Shown piece by piece: positions 13,342 to 21,006 of a stretch of 23,210 nucleotides of DNA. The position numbers and the translations under genes are program-made. How positions within the stretch are numbered: the first letter of the stretch is position 1; each line of letters starts with the position of its first letter. This DNA is from Anaerolineaceae bacterium UBA5838 (lineage in GTDB: Bacteria > Chloroflexota > Anaerolineae > Anaerolineales > Anaerolineaceae), in assembly GCA_002432795.1 (NCBI GenBank), contig DJGU01000007.1, positions 1 to 23,210 of the forward strand, given 5' to 3'. The notes below the pieces were generated by a model. That model was not told the DNA's origin. It searched no databases and was given only the letters and a program-made list of their open reading frames with translations.

Positions 13342-14547
13342 ATGCAGCAAAAGAACCCTTTCCTGCCTAAAGATTCCAATCAGCCGGCAGAAATAAGCAC
13401 TGACGAACCAATCCAAACCGACCCGAACGCAACGCAAAGCCTTTGGGAGCGGATTCGGCATTTGGGGCTTGAACCCGCCGTTATGCGCAGTCTGACTCTG
13501 GTTGCCACGGCAGCAATGATGGCGCTGGTTGTGTGGGTGATGAGCCGATACTACGTCAGCGTAGAAGGTCAAAGAGCCGCGGATGTAAAGGCGGTTTCTG
13601 AAACGCAGCCATTGCCATCGAATTCAGAAATGATTTTCGCCCAGGTCGCGAAACCAACACTGGAAAGCGATGCAATTCGGCGTGATGTGAACCTGGATAC
13701 TGTGCTGCCGATGCGTGCCCGCACAGAAATTGTCAATTACATCGTGCAGGCAGGTGACAATCTTTTTTCGATCGCGGAGCGCTTTAATCTCAAGCCAGAA
13801 ACTGTCCTCTGGAGCAATCGCTACGTCCTGGGCGACGATCCACACTTTATTTATCCCGGTCAGGAATTGTTGATCTCGCCGGTGGATGGAACATTGCACC
13901 GCTGGAGTGCTGGCGAGGGCTTGAATGGCGTGGCGGAGTTTTACAAGGTCACACCCGATGAGATTATTAATTTCCGGGGAAACCACCTGACGGCTGCCAG
14001 CCTGGGTGACTATGCCTCCCCGAATATCACCCCCGGTACCATGCTGGTGATACCAGGTGGAAAGGGCGAATTTACCGACTGGCGTACTCCCAGGATCACC
14101 CGCGAAGAGCCGGCAACCGCTGTCAACGTGGGACCCGGAGCCTGTACTGAAAGTTATGACGGCGTGGTTGGAACCCTGAACTTTCGCTGGCCTGTGGAAA
14201 ACCACACTCTCTCCGGCTACGACTATGCCCCATCGGCGAATCATTTTGGTATTGACCTTGGCGGGGAGATGGGGGATCCCGTCAGAACGGTAGATAACGG
14301 CGTTGTTGTGTATGCGGGCTGGAATGATTGGGGCTATGGGAATATGGTCGTCGTGGATCATGGCTTTGGCTGGCAATCGCTTTATGCCCACCTGGCAACA
14401 GTAGATGTGGTCTGCGGACAGGAAGTTTATGCCGGGGACCTGCTTGGCGGCATGGGAGACACTGGCGCTGCCGACGGCGTGCACCTGCATTTTGAGCTGC
14501 GCAGCGACGATTACGGACGCGTAAACCCATGGGATTTTTTGCAATGA
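13342..14547 (+). CDS. Membrane-anchored LysM/M23 peptidoglycan endopeptidase
   Basis: The 401-residue product has a polar N-terminus, one membrane segment at about residues 51-69, and an outward-facing remainder. A LysM domain for glycan binding lies at about 131-181, opening with IVQAGDNLFSIAERFNLKPE. A second, weaker LysM-like unit follows at about 192-240 (GEGLNGVAEFYKVTPDEIIN). The C-terminal M23 domain has the full zinc and catalytic set: His301 and Asp305 in HFGIDLGG, His350 in YAHL, and His381 and His383 in HLHFE. Such enzymes cut cross-linking peptides in cell-wall remodelling. The final four bases overlap the next gene in an ATGA junction, coupling it to the lipoprotein at 14544. 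It probably starts from a leaderless mRNA. Confidence 0.93.
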   Translation: MQQKNPFLPKDSNQPAEISTDEPIQTDPNATQSLWERIRHLGLEPAVMRSLTLVATAAMMALVVWVMSRYYVSVEGQRAADVKAVSETQPLPSNSEMIFAQVAKPTLESDAIRRDVNLDTVLPMRARTEIVNYIVQAGDNLFSIAERFNLKPETVLWSNRYVLGDDPHFIYPGQELLISPVDGTLHRWSAGEGLNGVAEFYKVTPDEIINFRGNHLTAASLGDYASPNITPGTMLVIPGGKGEFTDWRTPRITREEPATAVNVGPGACTESYDGVVGTLNFRWPVENHTLSGYDYAPSANHFGIDLGGEMGDPVRTVDNGVVVYAGWNDWGYGNMVVVDHGFGWQSLYAHLATVDVVCGQEVYAGDLLGGMGDTGAADGVHLHFELRSDDYGRVNPWDFLQ

Positions 14548-15392
14548 GAATTCGGAGCTTGCACTTGCTGCTAATATCTCTGTTTGCCTTTTCCGCCTGC
14601 GTGGTAACCCCCAACACGCCCAGCCCCAGCCCCTCAATGCCGCCAGCAACGCAAACTCCCAGCCGTACACCAACACCAACAGCAACCGCAACCCCCACCA
14701 GCACAAACACGCCCATCCCCAGCGCCACCCCTGTTTCCCCAACCGCAACACTCACCCTCCAACAACAGCGTGAAGCCAGGCTTTTTGAAGCCAGTTTGCA
14801 CTACCTGGCGGAAACGGCGGAAGAAGCGGATTTAGTAGCGCGTGAAATCGATTTTGCCTCAGGACCACATGAATCAGCCGATAATGCCTGCGGTCCGCTG
14901 ACGGTTGCGATTATGCGGGATGGCGGTTATTTACCTGAGGATGCCAACCCCCATGAGATGTGGCTGCTTTGCCCTCGCGAAGACATTCCCGGGTGCAATG
15001 GTCTGGACGTTTTGGATAAATTCTTTTTCCCGCGTTCAGACTACGACTACGTTTTCGTCAATGAAAGCGTCGGCAGCTATGATTGGGCGAAAAATCCTCT
15101 CCAACCAGGAGACTGGCTCTACCTGTTTGTCCGCAAAGGAATTTCCAAATATGACGGCTTCGATCATATGCTGGTGGTGACCAGGGTGGACGAGCGCGGC
15201 AGGGCTTACAGTGTGACCAACATCAACAAGGGGGAAGGTTTTGTAATCCAGGAGGAATTGCTCTACGACCCGCGTCGCGCAGGCGTGGGGTTGTTTTCAG
15301 AGCTGACCAACGACCAGTTAAGGAAAGAGCTCGGCATGACCGGTACTGCAGGCTTCCTCTTAATCCGGGCCAAAGCAAGCTCACTTCCCTGA
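14544..15392 (+). CDS. Lipoprotein with a possible cysteine-peptidase-like domain
   Basis: The product is 282 residues from ATG 14544, which overlaps the M23 stop as ATGA. An in-frame ATG at 14529 would add five residues before the signal and is less likely. MRIRSLHLLLISLFAFSAC gives lipid-anchor Cys19. A Pro/Thr/Ser spacer runs to about residue 70. The domain after it has Cys116 in NACGPLTVAIMRDGG, like the C-G-P start of C39-type peptidases, His208 in GFDHMLVVTRV, and Asn226 and Asn228 in VTNINKGEGF. The Cys/His/Asn order and spacing fit a papain-like fold, but I do not recognise the family, so peptidase activity is inference. Pairing with an M23 enzyme suggests a cell-envelope role. The protein should be on the outer face of the membrane. 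Confidence 0.75.
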   Translation: MRIRSLHLLLISLFAFSACVVTPNTPSPSPSMPPATQTPSRTPTPTATATPTSTNTPIPSATPVSPTATLTLQQQREARLFEASLHYLAETAEEADLVAREIDFASGPHESADNACGPLTVAIMRDGGYLPEDANPHEMWLLCPREDIPGCNGLDVLDKFFFPRSDYDYVFVNESVGSYDWAKNPLQPGDWLYLFVRKGISKYDGFDHMLVVTRVDERGRAYSVTNINKGEGFVIQEELLYDPRRAGVGLFSELTNDQLRKELGMTGTAGFLLIRAKASSLP

Positions 15393-15403
15393 TTCTACAA
15401 TCA

Positions 15404-15443
15404 TTGTTCTAATTCAACAAAACTATTATGTTTTGGATATAAT
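15404..15443 (+). promoter_or_regulatory. -10 box and candidate operator before the MarR gene
   Basis: TATAAT lies at 15438-15443. Upstream, TTGTT (15404-15408) and AACAA (15416-15420) form a 17-base dyad of the TTG-CAA type bound by many MarR proteins. The dyad would lie close to the -35 position and could serve autoregulation. No clear -35 hexamer is visible. Confidence 0.4.
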
Positions 15444-15485
15444 TGTGAAATAAAATAAGATTAATAGACAATGAAGAGGAAAATT

Positions 15486-15947
15486 ATGGAAGAAAAAGAT
15501 CTTAGCCTTCGCATCTGGGACCTGCTGCGGGATGCCTCAGTCAATACTGAATTCATGATGACCGAGTTCAGTTCCCAAAGCAAGCTATCCCGCCTGCAAG
15601 GTCGAGCCTTGCTGCAAATCTTTATCCAGGAGAATGTCAGATTGAGTGACCTGGCGGAGATATTGGGAATGAACCCAGGCAATCTCAGCCGCGTCTGCCA
15701 ATCCCTGGAACAGGACTCCCTGCTGCAGCGTGAGCGTAATATGGAAGATCGCCGCGAATGGAACATCTCTCTGACCGATGAGGGTCATAAGGTTATCCGG
15801 GGGATTGTGGACAGTATCAAAGCCTCGTTCAAAAACTTTTTGCAGGAACATTCTGAAGAAGAATTGGAGCAGTTGGTTAGGTTGTGGACTGACTATAACC
15901 AATATTTCAACCGGACCCGGCTGGGATATCGTGCCGAAAAGGAATAA
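15486..15947 (+). CDS. MarR-family transcriptional regulator
   Basis: The 153-residue product is a winged-helix DNA-binding protein that would act as a dimer. The recognition region is VRLSDLAEILGMNPGNLSRV followed by CQSLEQDSLLQRERNMEDRR, the wing with the family's D-x-R-R-like motif. The C-terminal helix (about 110-150) is the dimer arm. ATG 15486 is preferred: AGAGG lies eight bases upstream, while the in-frame ATG at 15471 has no ribosome site. MarR proteins usually repress their own gene and a neighbour in response to a small ligand. Here the gene stands alone between a lipoprotein and a terminator, so its target is not evident. Confidence 0.9.
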   Translation: MEEKDLSLRIWDLLRDASVNTEFMMTEFSSQSKLSRLQGRALLQIFIQENVRLSDLAEILGMNPGNLSRVCQSLEQDSLLQRERNMEDRREWNISLTDEGHKVIRGIVDSIKASFKNFLQEHSEEELEQLVRLWTDYNQYFNRTRLGYRAEKE

Positions 15948-15999
15948 GCAAGCTTTTACCACTGACCTTGAGGGCAGAACCCTCATAAATCAAAGCGCA

Positions 16000-16027
16000 A
16001 AAAACCCACATCACAAAGTGGGTTTTT
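16000..16027 (+). terminator. Intrinsic terminator after the MarR gene
   Basis: AAAAACCCAC (16000-16009) pairs with GTGGGTTTTT (16018-16027) around an 8-base loop. The A-run before and T-run after the C/G core make it capable of working in both directions. It isolates the MarR gene from amrB. Confidence 0.85.
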
Positions 16028-16060
16028 GTTTATTATGTCCTGCTCCGCATACCGCGAGCG

Positions 16061-16069
16061 TGCTACAAT
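16061..16069 (+). promoter_or_regulatory. Extended -10 promoter of amrB, leaderless
   Basis: TGC plus TACAAT ends six bases before ATG 16076, so the predicted first transcribed base is the A of the start codon. The intervening TAAAAC contains no Shine-Dalgarno, and no -35 box is seen, as expected with an extended -10. Confidence 0.6.
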
Positions 16070-16075
16070 TAAAAC

Positions 16076-16957
16076 ATGGACCACGCAGAGCTGACTGACC
16101 CACGCCCTTCGCCCATCGCCGGAAGCTGGTACCCCGGTAAACCGGAGGTATTGCGCAGGATGATCGAAGGTTTCCTGGAAGAAGCTGTGTTGCCCCGGTT
16201 TGAGGGGCAGCCGCTGGGTTTAATCGTGCCCCATGCCGGGTACATCTATTCTGGTCTGACTGCCGCGCATGCCTTCAAAGCGCTTCAAGGCCGGCAATTT
16301 GCGCGCGTGATCATCCTCTCTCCTTCCCACCAACCATACCGTCAGCCTCTGTTGACCACAGCCCATGACTCCTACGCGACCCCGCTTGGGCTTGTGCGAG
16401 TGGACCGCAAAGCGCTCGGCAGGCTTAACTCGCTGTTAAAAGAAGAAGAGGGACCCGAGTTGGTTTCGATTCGGAGAGACCAGGAACACTCCCTGGAAAT
16501 TGAGTTACCGTTTCTACAGATAACCCTGCCTGAAGGTTTTGGGCTTGTTCCGCTGATGATGGTGGACCAGTCTGCATCATTGGTGCGCCTCTTATCAGCC
16601 GCCCTGGTCAAGCTGATCCGGAGCTTCCCGCAGGAGGAAAGCACGCTTTTGGTTGCTTCAAGCGATTTATCGCACTTCTACTCCGAACGGGTAGCCAACC
16701 GCCTGGACGGCAATCTTGCCCAGGCTGTGCAGGAATTCGACCTGGATACGTTTTATCAACGCAAAAAACGTGGTGAAATGGAAGCCTGTGGTCTTGCACC
16801 AATGGCAACCGTACTGCAAACCTTGCGTCTGCTGGGAGCAGACCAGGTTACCGTCGCCGATTATCGCACTTCTGCTGCTGTAACAGGAGATCGAAGCAGC
16901 GTGGTGGGGTACCTTTCAGCGGTAATTTCCACCGGAAAGGCAGCGGAACATGATTAA
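16076..16957 (+). CDS. amrB: AmmeMemoRadiSam system protein B (MEMO family)
   Basis: The 293-residue product matches the MEMO family, related to class III extradiol dioxygenases. Diagnostic segments are SPIAGSWYPGKPEVLRRMI (residues about 11-29), GLIVPHAGYIYSGLTAAHAF (about 49-68), VIILSPSHQPYRQPL, EHSLEIELPFLQ, SSDLSHFYSE, ACGLAPMATVLQTL and SSVVGYLSAV. The histidines in PHAGY, PSHQ and DLSHF are candidate metal ligands. In many bacteria and archaea the gene sits with an AMMECR1 protein and a radical SAM enzyme, and the trio's chemistry is not settled. Neither partner is present here. It starts from a leaderless-type promoter and overlaps the next lipoprotein gene by 8 bases. Confidence 0.92.
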   Translation: MDHAELTDPRPSPIAGSWYPGKPEVLRRMIEGFLEEAVLPRFEGQPLGLIVPHAGYIYSGLTAAHAFKALQGRQFARVIILSPSHQPYRQPLLTTAHDSYATPLGLVRVDRKALGRLNSLLKEEEGPELVSIRRDQEHSLEIELPFLQITLPEGFGLVPLMMVDQSASLVRLLSAALVKLIRSFPQEESTLLVASSDLSHFYSERVANRLDGNLAQAVQEFDLDTFYQRKKRGEMEACGLAPMATVLQTLRLLGADQVTVADYRTSAAVTGDRSSVVGYLSAVISTGKAAEHD

Positions 16958-17933
16958 ACGTCATCTCAGGGTCCTGGCAGGCTTGTTGGTTCTTGTCCTG
17001 GTTGCGCTCAACCTTGGCGCATGCCAGAAACCCCTGCAAGGCAGGCCAACTGCACTTCCTACCACTCTGCCAACTGCCAGCATCACGCCCACTCCTTCGC
17101 AAACGCCAACCCAATTGCCCACGGTGACGATGACCCCCACTGCCACCGCAACCGCAACCTCAACGCTCGTCCCGACCGCCACAAACACTGCCACGCCCAC
17201 GCCCATTCCCACCCGACTGGCGACGCTTTTCCCCCTGACTGCCGGCGGGCAGCAAACAGTGGACTTCGGCTATCACTACCTCACCCGCCGGGACAACCGC
17301 GAGGACGGCAGCCTGCGCAATCTCAGCGCCATGGTTAGCTTTCAACTCATGGATCGCGGCATCCACAGCGAGACTGTCAGGATTCTTGGGAAGGACGTCA
17401 CCGTTTACTACCTGCGGGTACGACACGTTTTTGACCAAACCAACCTGGAAGTCAAACTGGTGCTGACCGGCTTGTACGGGCAGAATGTTGCGATAGCAGG
17501 TATGCCGGCAGACGGATCCTCCTATATCAGCCTGCGAACCCAAAAATCAGACCAACCATTTGAACCCTGGAAATTACACCAGGACTGGAGCCTGCCGCTG
17601 GACCAACGCGCGCCGCTTTTTGAAACCATACGTTTGCCGGATTTTGAGACAACACTGCGCAATCTGCCCGACCAGGTGATCGTATTAGCAGACCATCCCA
17701 TCATCCTGGACCCGGATGGCTGGACGCAAATTTACATTGACATGGACCGGGTAAGCGCTTCCGCAGCCCGATTCAGCCCATTCTTCAGCTTCAACGAGTT
17801 TGACCAGATGACCGGTCAGAGCACCCAGGCGAACGTCTGGATGGATTATCTGATCAACAACACGGATATCCCCAATAATCAGTACACCCGGATGTACTTC
17901 GCCGCTGATTTCCTGGTTATCATCACCCCCTGA
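16950..17933 (+). CDS. Lipoprotein of unknown function with a Thr/Pro spacer
   Basis: The 327-residue product starts within the last codons of amrB (8-base overlap), so it is probably translated with it. A basic start and a long hydrophobic segment end in NLGAC, giving lipid-anchor Cys25. Residues about 30-90 are a Thr/Pro/Ala spacer with TPTPIPT-like repeats. The remaining 235 residues are beta-rich, without cysteine or an obvious catalytic motif; segments include GQQTVDFGYHYLTRRDNRED, TVYYLRVRHVFDQTNLEVKL and YTRMYFAADFLVIITP. No family is recognised. The spacer should hold a globular domain off the membrane surface. Its link to amrB rests only on the overlap. Confidence 0.75.
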   Translation: MIKRHLRVLAGLLVLVLVALNLGACQKPLQGRPTALPTTLPTASITPTPSQTPTQLPTVTMTPTATATATSTLVPTATNTATPTPIPTRLATLFPLTAGGQQTVDFGYHYLTRRDNREDGSLRNLSAMVSFQLMDRGIHSETVRILGKDVTVYYLRVRHVFDQTNLEVKLVLTGLYGQNVAIAGMPADGSSYISLRTQKSDQPFEPWKLHQDWSLPLDQRAPLFETIRLPDFETTLRNLPDQVIVLADHPIILDPDGWTQIYIDMDRVSASAARFSPFFSFNEFDQMTGQSTQANVWMDYLINNTDIPNNQYTRMYFAADFLVIITP

Positions 17934-17946
17934 TGGCAGGCTGCGT

Positions 17947-20424
17947 GTGAAACCCTTCGCCGATGTAAGCATCAATTTAACCCAGATTGACAAAAGCTAC
18001 CACTACCTGGTCCCCGAAGAGATCGGCGACGCCCTTCAACCTGGCTGCCTGGTGGCAGTGCCTTTTGGTAAGCAGGTTGTTCAGGGCGTGGTGCTGAGTT
18101 TGTTGGATGAAAGCGATGTGGAAGGACTTCTACCGATCCAGGCAGTGTTATCAGAAGATACAGTCCTGGCAGAGACGCAATTGAGCCTGGCAAAGTGGAT
18201 GGCGAAGGCCTGGTACGCGCCGTTGGGGGCCTGCATTAACCTGATGATCCCGGTTGGCTTATCACGCCGGGCGGATATCATCGTAATGCTCACAGCGCAG
18301 GACGGATACGATGAAAGCGCGTTCAAGCCTGTGCAAAAACGGCTTTTGAAGCTGCTGAAAGATCGCGGACCCTTGCGCGGTAGGCAGTTGGATCATGCCT
18401 TCGGCAAGATAGAGTGGCGCGGCAGTTTGGAGAAATTACGGTCAGCAGGGCTTGTGCGTACAGGCAATGTGCTGCCGCCGCCAGGCGTAGCCCCAAAAAC
18501 GTTGCGCACCGCAGCCCTTTCTTTACCTCCTGCCGCTATTGAAGCTCTCACACCGGAGCAAATCGGGCGAAACATCACGACCCAGCAGCGCCGAAAAAAG
18601 GTGCTGGATCTACTGGCACAGGAAGCTTTCCCCATTGATTTCTCGTGGATCTATGCCGAAACCGGCGCTGGTTATGCTGATTTGAAGATCCTCGCTGAAG
18701 CAGGCTTTCTGCACTTCAACGAGACCGAGGTCTGGCGCGACCCTTTGGAAGAAATCCAGGTCAAGCCAGACGTTATCCCAACCCTCACCACGGACCAGCA
18801 AAAAGTTTGGCAGCAAATTAAGCTGGGGCTGGGGCAGGTTGACCAGAAACCTACCCTGCTCCACGGCGTAACCGGCTCCGGCAAGACTGAGATTTACCTG
18901 AGGGCGGCCGCGGAAATGCTGGCGCAGGGACGGCAGGTGCTGATGATGGTGCCGGAGATCGCCATGACCCCCCAAACCGTGCAGCGTTTTATGGCGCGTT
19001 TTCCCAATCAGGTCGGTCTCTACCACTCCAAGCTCTCAGACGGTGAACGCTACGACACCTGGCGCAGAGCTCGCAGCGGAGACCTGAAGCTGATTGTCGG
19101 TTCGCGCAGCGCGCTATTTGTGCCCCTGCCGAATTTGGGGCTGATCGCGATTGATGAATGTGATCATGACTCTTATGATGAAACCGAGCGCGAGCCGTTC
19201 TATCATGCTGTGGAGACTGCTGAAGCCCTGGCAAAGATCAGCGGCGCAAATTTGATCCTCGGCAGCGCCACCCCCCGCATAACCCAATATTTCGACGCGC
19301 GCCGTGGAGAAATAAACCTGCTGAGCCTGCCGAACCGCATTCTGGCACACCGCGGTGAAACCGCGCAGCCAGGCAAGGCGGATGAACTGCTCACGCTGGA
19401 GCTGCCAAAAGTGAACGTGGTGGACATGCGCGCGGAGCTTAGAGCCGGCAACAGCAGCGTGCTCTCCAAGACGCTGCGTGACAAGCTCGCCCTGACACTT
19501 CAGGCTGGTCAGCAGGCAATCTTGTTCCTGAACCGGCGCGGGAAGGCAACCTACGTCTTTTGCCGTGAATGCGGCTATACGCTGCGCTGCCCCCGGGACG
19601 ACCAACCCCTGGTCTATCACGGCGCGCGGCAGGGCTTGATCTGCCATTTATGCGGTTACACCCGCCAGATGCCCAAAAAATGCCCGCAGTGCGGCAGCAC
19701 CCAGATCCGTCAATTGGGATTGGGAACCGCACGTCTTGAAGAAGTGGTACAAAAAGAATTCCCTGAAGCGCGTCTTCTGCGCTGGGATGCCGACACAACG
19801 CGCCACAAGGGCGAGCACGAACTGATCCTCTCGCATTTCAGCGCCCACCGGGCGGACGTCCTGATCGGGACGCAAATGCTCGCCAAGGGGCTGGACCTGC
19901 CGTTGGTGACCCTGGTTGGGATCGTGCTGGCAGAAGTCGGGCTGAATCTGCCGGATTATCGCGCCGCCGAACGCAGCTTCCAGGTGCTCACGCAGGTTGC
20001 CGGTCGGGCTGGCAGGAGCCCATTGGGCGGGCAAGTGGTTCTGCAAACCTACCAGCCGGAGAATTACGTCATCCAGACCGCATCCCGGCATGATTTTGAG
20101 GGTTTTTACAAGCAGGAGCTCGAACTGCGCAAAGCTCTGAACTATCCGCCTTACTCCCGTTTGATCCGGCTGGAATACCGCCACTTAGTGGAATCTAAGG
20201 CAGAAAGCCAGGCGCAAATCATGGCAGGCTTGCTGAGAACTGAGATTTCTGCCCGGGAGATGCGGCAAACCAGCTTTATTGGTCCGGTACCGGCATATTA
20301 TCGCAAGGTCGCCGGGCAATTCCGCTGGCAGATCATCCTGCGCGGCCCGAATCCGCAGCCTTTGCTGGATGCCCTGCCCTTGCGCGGCTGGCAGGTTCAG
20401 ATTGAGCCCTCTGACCTGCTATAA
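17947..20424 (+). CDS. priA: Primosomal protein N' (PriA), replication restart helicase
   Basis: The 825-residue product is PriA, which binds stalled forks and reloads the replicative helicase. The N-terminal 3'-DNA-binding domain (about 1-100) includes YHYLVPEEI and GCLVAVPFGKQVVQGVVL. Walker A is GVTGSGKTE with Lys313. Motif II is DECDHDSYD (Asp403, Glu404), in place of the usual D-E-E-H. LILGSATPR is motif III. The zinc region has Cys539, Cys542, Cys548, Cys566, Cys569, Cys579 and Cys582, with Asp551 where an eighth cysteine is expected. LGTARLEEVVQKEFP, GTQMLAKGLDLP and QVAGRAGR are the later helicase motifs. The start is GTG 17947, 13 bases after the previous stop; its ribosome site is weak. 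The stop codon lies within the next gene's -10 box. Confidence 0.95.
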   Translation: MKPFADVSINLTQIDKSYHYLVPEEIGDALQPGCLVAVPFGKQVVQGVVLSLLDESDVEGLLPIQAVLSEDTVLAETQLSLAKWMAKAWYAPLGACINLMIPVGLSRRADIIVMLTAQDGYDESAFKPVQKRLLKLLKDRGPLRGRQLDHAFGKIEWRGSLEKLRSAGLVRTGNVLPPPGVAPKTLRTAALSLPPAAIEALTPEQIGRNITTQQRRKKVLDLLAQEAFPIDFSWIYAETGAGYADLKILAEAGFLHFNETEVWRDPLEEIQVKPDVIPTLTTDQQKVWQQIKLGLGQVDQKPTLLHGVTGSGKTEIYLRAAAEMLAQGRQVLMMVPEIAMTPQTVQRFMARFPNQVGLYHSKLSDGERYDTWRRARSGDLKLIVGSRSALFVPLPNLGLIAIDECDHDSYDETEREPFYHAVETAEALAKISGANLILGSATPRITQYFDARRGEINLLSLPNRILAHRGETAQPGKADELLTLELPKVNVVDMRAELRAGNSSVLSKTLRDKLALTLQAGQQAILFLNRRGKATYVFCRECGYTLRCPRDDQPLVYHGARQGLICHLCGYTRQMPKKCPQCGSTQIRQLGLGTARLEEVVQKEFPEARLLRWDADTTRHKGEHELILSHFSAHRADVLIGTQMLAKGLDLPLVTLVGIVLAEVGLNLPDYRAAERSFQVLTQVAGRAGRSPLGGQVVLQTYQPENYVIQTASRHDFEGFYKQELELRKALNYPPYSRLIRLEYRHLVESKAESQAQIMAGLLRTEISAREMRQTSFIGPVPAYYRKVAGQFRWQIILRGPNPQPLLDALPLRGWQVQIEPSDLL

Positions 20425-20425
20425 T
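20417..20425 (+). promoter_or_regulatory. Extended -10 promoter overlapping the priA stop codon
   Basis: TGC plus TATAAT is a perfect extended -10 element, and its TAA is the priA stop codon. The predicted transcript starts near 20432, giving a 46-base leader. The leader has a small hairpin, GCCTG/CAGGC (20436-20449), and a GGAG at 20467-20470 seven bases before ATG 20478. Confidence 0.6.
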
Positions 20426-20477
20426 TTGAGTCTGAGCCTGTAAACAGGCATAAAAATAGCCTTCTTGGAGCCTCACT

Positions 20478-20993
20478 ATGAATCAACGCCAGGAACTGAT
20501 CAGTTGGGATGACGTCCATCGTCTGATCGACAACCTCATGCAGCAATTCGATCACCAATACAAGGTGCTGCTAATGATCACGCGCGGCGGCATTGTGCCG
20601 GGAGGATTCCTGGCAGAAGCCATGGATATCTGCAATATCTACACCGCCTCAGTAGATTTTTATGACCCCCTTGAAAGCGCCGGACAGCCCAAATCCCGCT
20701 ACCTGGCGTGGCCTAAGTTTCTCCAGTTCCCGGACAATGTTGCTTTGAAAGATGAACGCGTCCTGATCGTGGATGATGTCTGGGGCTCCGGGCGGACAAT
20801 TACCGCAGTCCGTAAACGCGTGGCGGCAGCCGGGGGTTTGCCATCCACCTGCGTCTTGCACTTCAATCCGTACCGAAACCTGTTCGATTCCAGCAGACCG
20901 GATTATTACGGCGCAACCACAGATGCCTGGATTATTTATCCCTGGGAAGTTGAACACGGTTTTCGCAACCGTTTGCTTCCAAACAAATCCTGA
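20478..20993 (+). CDS. Purine-type phosphoribosyltransferase
   Basis: The 171-residue product has the type I phosphoribosyltransferase fold. The PRPP-binding motif is VLIVDDVWGSGRTITAV, residues 95-111, with Asp99 and Asp100. Upstream, VLLMITRGGIVPGGFLAEAM (30-49) is the pyrophosphate-loop region. The late WIIYPWEVEHGFRN resembles the base-binding end of xanthine-guanine and related enzymes, where a Trp or Phe stacks on the purine. It would convert a purine base and PRPP to the nucleotide for salvage; which base is unclear. It has its own promoter and GGAG ribosome site, and is followed after 13 bases by an MFS transporter, so the two may be co-transcribed. A link to purine uptake is possible but not shown. 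Confidence 0.88.
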   Translation: MNQRQELISWDDVHRLIDNLMQQFDHQYKVLLMITRGGIVPGGFLAEAMDICNIYTASVDFYDPLESAGQPKSRYLAWPKFLQFPDNVALKDERVLIVDDVWGSGRTITAVRKRVAAAGGLPSTCVLHFNPYRNLFDSSRPDYYGATTDAWIIYPWEVEHGFRNRLLPNKS

Positions 20994-21006
20994 AACGGAG
21001 ACTTCC

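Noticed and set aside
13624..14751. 375-codon minus-strand frame under the M23 and lipoprotein genes
   Set aside because: It crosses two real genes with conserved motifs and runs through the Thr/Pro spacer, whose complement gives a Gly/Val-rich artefact.
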